The notes: generated from the sequence alone by a model not told the origin. A DNA stretch of 8,707 nt from an uncultured Eggerthellaceae bacterium (GCA_910589135.1 CAJUSL010000041.1:8681-17387), one strand, 5' to 3'; numbered from the stretch's first letter, positions 1-6,170 are shown. A program made the numbers and translations.

Positions 1-128
1 CGGCCATCATGCAGAACGTGGGCTTCGGCATGGGATTCGTCGTGCTTGCGGTTTCCGGCGTGGTCGCCTGCGTGCTGTTCCTGGTCGCCATCGCCGCAAG
101 CCCTATGCGCAAGCTGACGCAGAAATAG
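1..128 (+). CDS. C-terminal end of a membrane protein (probable transporter), partial
   Basis: The window opens inside a reading frame whose codons start at base 3 and which ends with TAG at 126-128. Only the last 41 residues are present. They hold one strongly hydrophobic segment of about 22 residues, rich in Gly, Val, Ala and Leu (roughly residues 8-31 of the fragment), followed by a short basic tail with Arg, Lys and Lys before the stop. This is what the last transmembrane helix and cytoplasmic tail of a multi-pass transporter look like, for example one of the major facilitator superfamily. The family cannot be settled from one helix. The start and any operon partners lie upstream of the window. 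Confidence 0.6.
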   Translation, partial: AIMQNVGFGMGFVVLAVSGVVACVLFLVAIAASPMRKLTQK

Positions 129-180
129 AGGGCCGTTCGCGGCAGGTGGACGCTACGCTTCGTGGCTCCCGTGCACGTTG

Positions 181-221
181 CGCGCCCCAGGGACGAACGC
201 AAGGTTCGGCTCTGGGGCGCG
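181..221 (+). repeat. Long hairpin, 53 bases after the upstream stop codon
   Basis: A perfect 10-base inverted repeat, CGCGCCCCAG at 181-190 and CTGGGGCGCG at 212-221, encloses a second one, CGAAC at 194-198 and GTTCG at 204-208, around a five-base loop (199-203). Between the two stems are three opposed positions that give one G-C pair, one possible G-U pair and one mismatch. The result is an almost continuous stem of about 18 positions. No T-run follows on either strand, so it is not a textbook intrinsic terminator. Its place just after the upstream gene still allows a role in ending or protecting that mRNA. Confidence 0.6.
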
Positions 222-263
222 ACTGCGTTCGGGTTCCTTGGCGTGCATCCGCTTGCCGTGATG

Positions 264-308
264 TGCGGTTTCGCGCGCGGAATGGCGCGGAGGGAACGAA
301 ATGCCGCA
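264..308 (+). repeat. Compound stem-loop in the gap before alkA
   Basis: TGCGG at 264-268 can pair with CCGCA at 304-308, TTTCG at 269-273 with CGAAA at 297-301, and CGCGC at 274-278 with GCGCG at 285-289 around a six-base loop. A two-base bulge (302-303) and a seven-base bulge (290-296) interrupt the right side. Fifteen base pairs in three nested blocks is more than a casual match. In DNA this GC-rich, however, chance pairing is common, and I could not compare the folding energy with shuffled sequence. Confidence 0.4.
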
Positions 309-323
309 AACAGGGGGCCTTTC

Positions 324-353
324 TGCGCGGAACCTGGGTTCGGATGGCGCGCA
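324..353 (+). repeat. Short stem-loop, third in the row
   Basis: TGCGCG at 324-329 is the inverse of CGCGCA at 348-353. Inside it GAAC (330-333) can pair with GTTC (338-341) around a four-base loop, leaving an unpaired stretch at 342-347. It lies 15 bases after the stem at 264-308. On its own it is weak. It is listed because it is the third foldable segment in one gene-free stretch. Confidence 0.3.
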
Positions 354-543
354 GCGAATGAAATTCCGTGTTCTTTGAGCGCCAGCGAGGGCGGAGAATC
401 GTGCAACCTGCATGTCCTAAAGGCTGTCGAGCCGAAACGCGGCCCGCAAGCCCGAAGGACCGTCAATCCGAACCATGGCCTCGCCTGCGCCTTGTTTTTT
501 TTGCTGCAGGGGGTCGTGCCACTGCCTGTGCCTTTGCTTCGTC

Positions 544-552
544 TGATATGCT
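544..552 (+). promoter_or_regulatory. Probable extended -10 element of the alkA-ogt unit
   Basis: The bases TG, one spacer base, then TATGCT (547-552) form an extended -10 element that matches TATAAT at four of six positions. I see no good -35 hexamer 16-18 bases upstream, as is usual when a TG extension is present. Transcription would start near 559 and leave a leader of about 85 bases before the alkA ATG at 644. This is the best promoter candidate in front of alkA. Confidence 0.35.
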
Positions 553-643
553 GTCCTGAACGAAAGCGGTGCCGTCGCCCGTTGCGCGGGGAGCGCCCTC
601 GCGCTGCACCGGGACGACGCGCAAGCGAACGAGGAGGTGCGGC

Positions 644-1546
644 ATGGCGACGTGCATGGAGGCGGGCGAGACCGTCCGTCTGGGATACGCGCAGCCGTAC
701 CGCTTCGCCGACCTGCTGCGCTTCTTCGGCGCCCGCGCCCTGCAGGGCATCGAGCTGGTCGACGAATCGTCGTATGCCCGCACGGCGCGCGTGCGTGGCG
801 AGGACGGCGACGCGTTCGGCTGGTTCCGGGTGCGAGACGACCCGCAGGCCGGATCGCTTGCCGTCACCGTCTCGAAGAGCCTCGGCCCCGTGCTGCCCCA
901 CATCGTCGCGCGCATCCGCCGCCAGTTCGATTTAGACTGCGACCCGGCCCAGGTGCAGAAGGGCCTGCGATCGCTGGGCGAGATGCTGCCCGCGGGCCTC
1001 TGGGAAGGCACGCGCCTTCCGGGCTGCTTCGATCCGTTCGAGACGGCGTGCCGCGCCGTCATCGGCCAGCAGGTGTCCGTTGTGGCGGCGAACCGCATGG
1101 CGGCGCGCCTGGTGGCAGCGCATGGCATGCCGGTCGACACCGGCATCGATGGCCTTGGGCGCACGTGGCCGGCGCCCGACGACGCGCTGTTCTCGGGCGA
1201 CGTCGAAGCGGCTCTCGGCGAGCTGGGGATCATTCGCTCGCGTTCGCGCGCCATCGCCGAGATCGCGTGCGCGATCGTGGACGGGCGTCTCGACCTTGGC
1301 GGCGACGCGGACGCCGAGCAGCAGATGGAGGCGCTCATGGCCATCAAGGGCATCGGGCCCTGGACTGCCAACTACGTCGCCATGCGCGTCCTGGGCCATC
1401 CCGACGCGTTCCTGGAATCGGACGTGGGCGTGGCGCACGCGCTTCCCGACCTGGCGCCCAAGGAACGCCTGCGGCTGGCGGAGGCGTGGCGACCCTGGCG
1501 CAGCTACGCCGTCATCAACCTTTGGAACTCGCTTTCGGAAGAGTAG
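644..1546 (+). CDS. alkA: DNA-3-methyladenine glycosylase II (AlkA type)
   Basis: This base-excision-repair enzyme removes alkylated bases such as 3-methyladenine, leaving an abasic site. The product has 300 residues (E. coli AlkA has 282). The first 90 or so residues fit the AlkA N-terminal domain, and the rest is the HhH-GPD glycosylase fold. Visible marks are GQQVS at 141-145, the helix-hairpin-helix MAIKGIGPWTANY from 232, and FLESD ending in Asp260, which aligns with catalytic Asp238 of E. coli AlkA. PWRSYA at 284-289 matches the conserved PWRSYA near the E. coli C-terminus. The ATG at 644 is chosen because GAGGAGG (631-637) lies six bases before it. An in-frame ATG at 569 would add 25 residues of Arg- and Thr-rich sequence with no such site. 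There is no fused Ada domain. An ogt-type gene follows after 27 bases, so co-transcription for alkylation repair is likely. Confidence 0.93.
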   Translation: MATCMEAGETVRLGYAQPYRFADLLRFFGARALQGIELVDESSYARTARVRGEDGDAFGWFRVRDDPQAGSLAVTVSKSLGPVLPHIVARIRRQFDLDCDPAQVQKGLRSLGEMLPAGLWEGTRLPGCFDPFETACRAVIGQQVSVVAANRMAARLVAAHGMPVDTGIDGLGRTWPAPDDALFSGDVEAALGELGIIRSRSRAIAEIACAIVDGRLDLGGDADAEQQMEALMAIKGIGPWTANYVAMRVLGHPDAFLESDVGVAHALPDLAPKERLRLAEAWRPWRSYAVINLWNSLSEE

Positions 1547-1573
1547 GACTTCGCCCTGCGAAGGAGGCAGCTT

Positions 1574-2104
1574 ATGCATGCATGCACGGAATACGAGTCG
1601 CCCTGCGGGACGCTGACCATCGCAAGCGACGGCGGTGCGGTGTGCGGGCTGTGGTTCGAGAACCACAAGTACCTGGACGAGTCGCTGCCGAAGGACGCCC
1701 GGCGCGGCACCGACGCGGTCCTTGCGCATCTCGCGCAGTGGCTTGACGCGTACTTCGCCGGAAAGAGGCCAGCTATAGACGAGCTTCCCCTGGCGCCGGT
1801 GGGAACCTCTTTCAGGCAAGACGTGTGGCGCGCGCTGCGCGACATTCCCTACGGGCAGACCGTCAGCTACGGCGAGCTGGCGCAACAGGTGGCCGCCGTG
1901 CGCGGCAAGGCGTCGCCGCGCAGCGTAGGCGGTGCTGTCGGGCACAACCCCATCAGCATCGTGGTGCCGTGCCATCGGGTGGTGGGCGCCGACGGCAGCC
2001 TCACCGGCTTCGGCGGCGGGATGGCCAACAAGGTGTGGTTGCTCGAGCACGAGGGCGTGGACATGGCGCGCCTGTCCGTCCCGACGCGCGGCACGGCGCT
2101 CTAG
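1574..2104 (+). CDS. ogt: Methylated-DNA-[protein]-cysteine S-methyltransferase
   Basis: This suicide repair protein moves the methyl group from O6-methylguanine (and O4-methylthymine) in DNA to its own cysteine. It has 176 residues, the usual size of single-domain Ogt/AGT proteins. The active-site motif PCHRV is at 132-136 with acceptor Cys133. It is preceded by the DNA-binding wing FRQDVWRALRDIPYGQTVSY (80-99), the base-flipping arginine Arg116 in PRSVG, and the hinge Asn125 in GHNPI. The conserved end WLLEHEG is at 155-161. ATG 1574 has AAGGAGG at 1561-1567, six bases away. A five-pair hairpin (1549-1563) covers the first three bases of that site. Its partner alkA lies directly upstream. 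As in other bacteria that lack Ada, the DNA-binding and metal-binding domains for autoregulation are absent. I use the symbol ogt for the family; whether the host's own nomenclature is ogt or adaB is open. Confidence 0.94.
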   Translation: MHACTEYESPCGTLTIASDGGAVCGLWFENHKYLDESLPKDARRGTDAVLAHLAQWLDAYFAGKRPAIDELPLAPVGTSFRQDVWRALRDIPYGQTVSYGELAQQVAAVRGKASPRSVGGAVGHNPISIVVPCHRVVGADGSLTGFGGGMANKVWLLEHEGVDMARLSVPTRGTAL

Positions 2105-2136
2105 CGCGGCTGATTGCCAGGGGCCGCGGGCGCAGC

Positions 2137-2150
2137 GCTGTGGCCACAGC
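2137..2150. repeat. Perfect 14-base palindrome between convergent genes
   Basis: GCTGTGGCCACAGC reads the same on both strands. It lies in the 84-base gap between the end of ogt and the end of the antiporter gene. A gap between two stop codons is where a bidirectional terminator is expected. This palindrome has no loop bases of its own and no T-run follows on either strand, so a terminator role is only a suggestion. Confidence 0.3.
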
Positions 2151-2188
2151 CGGCACGGGCGCGCGAAGGCAGGGCCGCTTGCCGGCCG

Positions 2189-3988
2189 CTACAGCGCCAG
2201 CTGCTGGATGTAGACGTCGTTGCGCAGCTCCTTGGCATGCTTCGGGTCGATCTCGCCGCCTTCGGCCATCCGCTTCACGTACTCGAGTTCGCGCGAGAGG
2301 GCCTGCGCCTGGATGCTCTCGACGGCGGCATAGGTCTCCTTCAGCACGCGGAAGTGCGCCGTCAGCGACGGCGGGTCGTCCGCGTCGCTTCCGTCGGCGT
2401 CGTTCGCATACAGCCCCGCCTCCCGCAGCTCGGCGTCGATTTCCTCGATGCGGTCGTACAGTTCGCCGCATTCCGCGACGACGGCGCGCCCTTGAACGGC
2501 GATGTCTTTCGAGGCCACCGGCAAGAGGTCCTGAAGCTGGTCGGCGTAGCGCTTCATGACGATGGCGGTGGCCGGCTCGTCGACGGCGTCGTTGCCGGCG
2601 GCGACGCGTGCGGCGGCAGAGCCCGTCACCGACCCGGTCAGGTGCGCGTCCTCCTTGATCGATTCGATGACCTGCATGATGACGCGCGCCTCGGCGTCGA
2701 CCTGCTTGCGGGTGCGCCTCGACGCCGCCTTGTGTGGCACGAGCGCCGGCACCGCGAAGTTCGCAAGCAACAGGGTGCAGAGGACGACGCCCGAGGTGAT
2801 CGAGGCGAGCGTGTCGTGGACGGGAAGCGCTCCCGCGCCCGGCAGAGTCGAGGGCACCGTCAGCATGAGCGACAGCGTGATACCGCCCTTCGACCCCGCG
2901 AACGTCATGGCCAGCGCGCTTCGGACGTGCTTGCCTTTGCACAGCGTGCGCAGGGGCCTCTTGCGGTGCAGGCAGTCCACGACGTCCATGCCTGCGATCC
3001 AGACGAACCGCACCGCCTCGAGCGCGACCGTCAGCGCCAGTATGATGCCGAACAGCTGCGCGGGGTCGCCCAGGCCTCCGTCTGCGGCGGGTTGCAGGAT
3101 GCGCGGAAGCTGCATGCCCAGAAGCACGAATATGATGCCGTTCAGGATGAACCCGAGCGTGTCCCACACGCCCTTGGACTGCATGCGCTGCCGGGCCGTC
3201 TGCAGCGTGTGGCGGTGCGGCAGCAGCGACATCGTCATGCCCGCCACGACCACGGCGATCACGGCGCCGATGTGCAGCTGCTTGCAGGTCAGGTAGATGA
3301 CGAACGGCAGCAGAAGCTCGAGGGTGACGTGCAGGTTGGGGCTGTCGATACCGCGGCGGCGGATGAATTCCATCAGCGCCCATGCGAGCAGGCCGGACAC
3401 CGCTCCGCCGAAGAGGCCGCCGAACAGGTCGAGCGCGAACTCCTCGCCGGCATGTGCCAGCGAGAGCGCCCCGGTGGCCGCGAAGGCGATGGCTGTCCTG
3501 AACACGACGGTGCCGGTGACGTCGTTGAAGAAGGCCTCGCCGGCAAGCAGCGTCTCGTGGCGCTTTCCGAAGCGGAAGTCCTTGGACAGTTCGGTTACCG
3601 CGACCGCGTCGGTGGATCCCATGGCGGCTCCGAGCGCAATCGCCGCAGCAAGCGGAACGGCGGGCAGCAGCGCATGCAGGGAGAACCCGACGACTGCCGT
3701 CGTGGCGACGACGAGGCCGATGGAGAGCGAGGCGATTCCCCAGCGGCTGCCCCAAAGCGCTCCCGAGTCGGCGTGGCGCGACTCGTTGAAGTGCAGCGGT
3801 GCGATGAAGAGGATCAGCAGCAGCTCGGCGTCAAGGTCGGTCTCGGCGGGCGCGACGACGAGCACGCCGATCAGGGCGCCCATGGCGATCTGCACGAGCG
3901 GCAGCGACAGGGCCGGCAGGAAGCGGCCGACGATGCCCGAGGCCACGATGGCCGCCATCAGGAAAAGAACCAGCTCCAACGCCTCCAT
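2189..3988 (-). CDS. CPA1-family sodium/proton antiporter
   Basis: This is a cation/proton exchanger of the inner membrane, expected to expel Na+ (or K+) in exchange for protons and to help hold pH. Residues 1 to about 415 form many hydrophobic helices. The family core is clear: GSTDAVAV at 124-131 corresponds to the TDPVAV-type segment, and GEAFFND at 150-156 carries the Asn155-Asp156 ion-binding pair. SKGGITLSL at 366-374 matches the RGAVSLA-type segment. From about residue 417 a hydrophilic, charged tail of some 180 residues follows, probably cytoplasmic and partly helical or coiled. The whole is 599 residues, within the long CPA1 class (NhaP/YjcE-like). ATG at 3986-3988 has AAGGAG (3993-3998) four bases before it. 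The gene stands alone: ogt converges on it, and the permease upstream ends with its own hairpin. Substrate ion and partner are not decided by sequence. Long open frames on the opposite strand here are shadows. Confidence 0.9.
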   Translation of the reverse strand: MEALELVLFLMAAIVASGIVGRFLPALSLPLVQIAMGALIGVLVVAPAETDLDAELLLILFIAPLHFNESRHADSGALWGSRWGIASLSIGLVVATTAVVGFSLHALLPAVPLAAAIALGAAMGSTDAVAVTELSKDFRFGKRHETLLAGEAFFNDVTGTVVFRTAIAFAATGALSLAHAGEEFALDLFGGLFGGAVSGLLAWALMEFIRRRGIDSPNLHVTLELLLPFVIYLTCKQLHIGAVIAVVVAGMTMSLLPHRHTLQTARQRMQSKGVWDTLGFILNGIIFVLLGMQLPRILQPAADGGLGDPAQLFGIILALTVALEAVRFVWIAGMDVVDCLHRKRPLRTLCKGKHVRSALAMTFAGSKGGITLSLMLTVPSTLPGAGALPVHDTLASITSGVVLCTLLLANFAVPALVPHKAASRRTRKQVDAEARVIMQVIESIKEDAHLTGSVTGSAAARVAAGNDAVDEPATAIVMKRYADQLQDLLPVASKDIAVQGRAVVAECGELYDRIEEIDAELREAGLYANDADGSDADDPPSLTAHFRVLKETYAAVESIQAQALSRELEYVKRMAEGGEIDPKHAKELRNDVYIQQLAL

Positions 3989-4027
3989 GCTGCTCCTTGC
4001 GGGTCGGGTGCGGGGATGAATCCAGTA

Positions 4028-4033
4028 ATTCTA
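4028..4033 (-). promoter_or_regulatory. Possible -10 element of the antiporter gene
   Basis: Read on the minus strand this is TAGAAT, a five-of-six match to TATAAT, in the one AT-richer patch between the antiporter start and the permease terminator. It would give a leader of about 35 bases. No convincing -35 hexamer stands 16-18 bases upstream, where the DNA is almost pure G and C. Confidence 0.3.
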
Positions 4034-4137
4034 CTAGGAAGCGGGCGGCGGCGCGAGGGCACCGCGCGAGAATCCTCGGGAGGCGGGCAGCGCATGGGAA
4101 GGGCGCCGGGACGTTCTCGGGCCTCTCCTCGCATCGA

Positions 4138-4165
4138 AATTCCGTGATGGGTGTATCACGGAATT
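4138..4165 (-). terminator. Terminator-like hairpin after the ABC permease gene
   Basis: An eleven-base perfect inverted repeat, AATTCCGTGAT at 4138-4148 and ATCACGGAATT at 4155-4165, surrounds a six-base loop. It begins 43 bases past the permease stop codon on the minus strand. On that strand the stem ends in AATTTC, a short T stretch rather than a long U-tract. It lies between two genes of the same direction and should separate the permease transcript from the antiporter gene. GAAATTCCGTG, the left arm with two bases before it, occurs again at 360-370. Confidence 0.55.
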
Positions 4166-4207
4166 CCTCGCTGCGGGGGTAGGCTCCTCGAATCGCCCCC
4201 GGCGTCC

Positions 4208-4993
4208 TTACGCCGTGAAGGCCATCTTCTTCTCGAAGTGGCGGCTGACGAACATGATCGGCAGCGTGAGGCACAGGTACAGCGCGCCCAGAAGCAGGAA
4301 GCATCCGAAGAAGTTGTAGTTCGTGGCGCTGATCTCGCGCATGGTCTGCGTCAGTTCGATGACTGCTATCACCGACAGCAGCGACGAGTCCTTGACGATG
4401 CTTGCGAACTGCCCGGTGAGTGCGGGAAGCGTGCGCGCGACCATCTGCGGGAGCGCCACCGAGGTCAGCGTCTGGAGGCGCGTGAGCCCGAGCGCCCGGG
4501 CCGCCTCGAGCGGGCCCGTTGGCAGCGACTCGTAGCCGGCGCGCACGATCTCGGCGATGTAGGCGCCCGAGAACAGCGACAGGATGACGATGCCTGCAAC
4601 CACCTTGTTCTCGACGCCCCAGGCCGTGCCGATGATGTAGTAGAAGAAGTAGATCTGCACGATCAGCGGCGTGCCGCGGATGATCTTCACGTACAGGTCG
4701 CACAGGCACGACACGGGCAAGAACCGCGCGCGCTGCCCGGCTGCCACGGGGATGCCGATGGCCATGCTGCACGCCAGGCTCGCCACCGAGAGCCAGACCG
4801 TCATGAGGAACCCGTCGGCGATGCGCGTGCGGTACTGGTCGACGAAGTCGAAGTTCAGCGTTATGCCCGCGGCGCCGAGCGATGCCCCGACCACCGCGAC
4901 GACGGCCACGCATACCAGCAGGTAGTTCGCGGCCTTCTTGAGAGGCGGCACCGGCTGGCCAGGCTCGGCCATGAACAGGCGCACCGGGCTCAC
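4208..4993 (-). CDS. Polar amino-acid ABC transporter permease (HisM/GlnP type)
   Basis: This is the membrane subunit of an ABC importer for a polar amino acid or related compound (His/Glu/Gln/Arg/opine class). The protein has several hydrophobic helices. It carries RGTPLIVQIYF (106-116 from the chosen start) and the coupling loop EAARALGLTRLQTLTSVALP (163-182), which docks on the ATPase. It ends with VSRHFEKKM. The start is uncertain. I prefer GTG at 4991-4993 (261 residues), with AAGGCGG (5000-5006) six bases before it. ATG at 4970-4972 (254 residues) has no visible ribosome site. An ATG at 5141-5143 would add 50 residues of Arg/Pro/His-rich sequence, and it sits directly below a TATAAT box where the transcript has hardly begun, so I reject it. 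No ATPase or binding protein is in the window. The specific substrate cannot be named. Confidence 0.88.
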   Translation of the reverse strand: MSPVRLFMAEPGQPVPPLKKAANYLLVCVAVVAVVGASLGAAGITLNFDFVDQYRTRIADGFLMTVWLSVASLACSMAIGIPVAAGQRARFLPVSCLCDLYVKIIRGTPLIVQIYFFYYIIGTAWGVENKVVAGIVILSLFSGAYIAEIVRAGYESLPTGPLEAARALGLTRLQTLTSVALPQMVARTLPALTGQFASIVKDSSLLSVIAVIELTQTMREISATNYNFFGCFLLLGALYLCLTLPIMFVSRHFEKKMAFTA

Positions 4994-5145
4994 GGGCGGC
5001 CGCCTTCGGCTGCGGCGCAGCGCGTGCTGTCGTGGGTGGTGGGGTTGCGTGGGTTCATGCCTTTGAGCGCCTTCTTCGTCCGGCCCGCCCCCGCGGCCTG
5101 GCGCGTTCGTGCGTCGGGCGGCGGGCGGCGTTGTGCATTGCATAG

Positions 5146-5151
5146 ATTATA
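5146..5151 (-). promoter_or_regulatory. -10 box (TATAAT) of the ABC permease gene
   Basis: The minus strand reads a perfect TATAAT here, in an AT patch (TTATAATCTATG) that stands out from GC-rich surroundings. Transcription would begin near 5139, giving a leader of about 145 bases before the GTG at 4993. The -35 region 16-18 bases upstream shows no good match to TTGACA. The position rules against translation starting at the ATG of 5141-5143. Confidence 0.5.
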
Positions 5152-5195
5152 AGGAAAGGGGTTCAGGGCGCGGGGCCTTTCTTCCGCCAGGCGAG

Positions 5196-5201
5196 TATAA
5201 T
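5196..5201 (+). promoter_or_regulatory. -10 box (TATAAT) of the radical SAM-pckA unit
   Basis: A perfect TATAAT on the plus strand, 44 bases from the oppositely directed box of the permease gene. Transcription would start near 5208, giving a leader of about 56 bases to the ATG at 5264. No clear -35 hexamer is visible at the right spacing, so an activator or a relaxed -35 is possible. Confidence 0.5.
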
Positions 5202-5263
5202 GTGCGGAAAACGGCTCCCTCGGCCGCCCTGGCGGGCGACCCTGGGCAGAATCGGAGGCAGCC

Positions 5264-6151
5264 ATGCCAGTCAAGTCGCCCCAACATCGTCCTCCCCAGG
5301 ACATGGGCGCGCCCATGCTTCCCATCGTCGACGGCTGCAGCCACGGCAAGTGCCGCTTCTGCGACATTTTCAACGGCGTTCCCTTCCGGCCTTTGCCTGA
5401 GGGCGAGGTACGCTCCGACATCGAGGACATCGCGCGGCAGGCCACGGCCATGACGCGCCGCGTCTACCTGACGGGAGGCAATCCCTTCGCGCTTCCGACA
5501 AAGCGCCTGCTGAGGGTGTTCGACGAGGTGGAGGCCCGTATTCCCGCGGTGAACAGCTACGGCGGCTTCTGCCGCGTCATGGACGTGGCGCGCAAGAGCG
5601 ACGAGGAGCTTGCCGAATTGCGCGGCCGTGGCGTCGACGACATCGCCATCGGCGCCGAAAGCGGCTTCGACGAGGCGCTGGCGTTCATGGAGAAGGGCCA
5701 CACGGCGGCCGACGTCGTGGAGCAGGGTAGGCGTCTTCGCGACGCCGGCATCAGGTTCACCTTCTTCTATCTGGCAGGCATGGCGGGCGCCGGACGCGGG
5801 CAGGAGAATGCGCTCGCCTCCGCGAAGGCGTTCAGCGAGGCCGGCCCGAGCCGCATCCTCGTGGTCACCATGACCCCCACGCAGACATGGCCGCTGGCGG
5901 CCGACATCGAGGCCGGCCGGTGGCAGCCGCCGGGCGAGGTGGAGATGCTGGAGGAGATCCGCACGTTCGTCGCCAGCCTGACGTGCACGTGCGCGGTCAA
6001 TTGCTCGCACGACACCGACGTGCTCAAGTTCGACGGCATGGTGCCCGAGAACCAGCAGAAGATGGTCCAGCTGATGGACAACCTGATTCCCAGGGTGAAC
6101 GAGCGCGCCTCGCGCCGCATGCGCGAGATGCTGCACAAGGCAAGTTTCTGA
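5264..6151 (+). CDS. Radical SAM protein with CX4CX2C cluster motif
   Basis: This enzyme probably uses a [4Fe-4S] cluster and S-adenosylmethionine to make a 5'-deoxyadenosyl radical; its substrate is unknown. It has 295 residues. The cluster motif is GCSHGKCRFC with Cys25, Cys30 and Cys33, which is CX4CX2C instead of the usual CX3CX2C. The next motif, LTGGNPF (69-75), takes the SAM-binding GGE-like position, and IAIGAESGFD (127-136) matches the IxxGxESG segment of radical SAM barrels. The C-terminal part has three close cysteines, Cys241, Cys243 and Cys247, that could bind a second metal centre; this is speculative. ATG 5264 follows GGAGG (5254-5258) by five bases. pckA begins 19 bases after the stop, so the two are probably one operon. 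The window's last gene is a paralogue. The family resembles COG1032-like radical SAM proteins; I would not give a reaction. Confidence 0.88.
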   Translation: MPVKSPQHRPPQDMGAPMLPIVDGCSHGKCRFCDIFNGVPFRPLPEGEVRSDIEDIARQATAMTRRVYLTGGNPFALPTKRLLRVFDEVEARIPAVNSYGGFCRVMDVARKSDEELAELRGRGVDDIAIGAESGFDEALAFMEKGHTAADVVEQGRRLRDAGIRFTFFYLAGMAGAGRGQENALASAKAFSEAGPSRILVVTMTPTQTWPLAADIEAGRWQPPGEVEMLEEIRTFVASLTCTCAVNCSHDTDVLKFDGMVPENQQKMVQLMDNLIPRVNERASRRMREMLHKASF

Positions 6152-6170
6152 CGCTTCGCGAGGAGGATTC

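Larger units (their letters stand above)
129..643. other. 515-base stretch without a convincing gene; several hairpins
   Basis: I see no protein I can defend here. The reading frames that cross the region on both strands are rich in Arg, Pro, Ala and Cys, lack good ribosome binding sites, and resemble no family I know. What can be seen is structure. A long hairpin lies at 181-221, a compound stem at 264-308 and a smaller hairpin at 324-353. A run of eight T residues lies near 495-502, with no strong GC stem directly before it. A likely extended -10 element at 544-552 and the alkA ribosome binding site at 631-637 follow. The first part could hold the terminator of the upstream gene, a structured non-coding RNA, or a dispersed intergenic repeat. 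Confidence 0.5.

Noticed and set aside
324..353. tRNA-like signature because of GGGTTCGGAT
   Set aside because: The bases resemble a T-loop only in part. No acceptor, D or anticodon arms can be drawn around it.
146..413. Small frames of 71 and 86 codons on either strand in the gap before alkA
   Set aside because: There is no proper ribosome binding site, the composition is Arg/Cys-rich and typical of non-coding GC-rich DNA, and they overlap the hairpins. A decayed gene cannot be fully excluded.
495..502. Run of eight T residues as an intrinsic terminator
   Set aside because: I found no stable GC stem directly upstream of the run, only three- or four-base pairings.
932..2050. 372-codon minus-strand frame opposite alkA and ogt
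   Set aside because: The plus strand carries two proteins with complete catalytic motifs and strong ribosome sites. This frame has neither.
2001..3755. Second long minus-strand frame inside the antiporter gene and into ogt
   Set aside because: It is Arg- and Ala-rich, out of frame with the antiporter, and caused by high GC content at third codon positions.
2114..4147. Very long open frame on the plus strand (677 codons) opposite the antiporter gene
   Set aside because: It is an antisense shadow. The product is rich in Arg, Asp, His and Gln with no family likeness, while the minus strand encodes a clear CPA1 antiporter with all key motifs.
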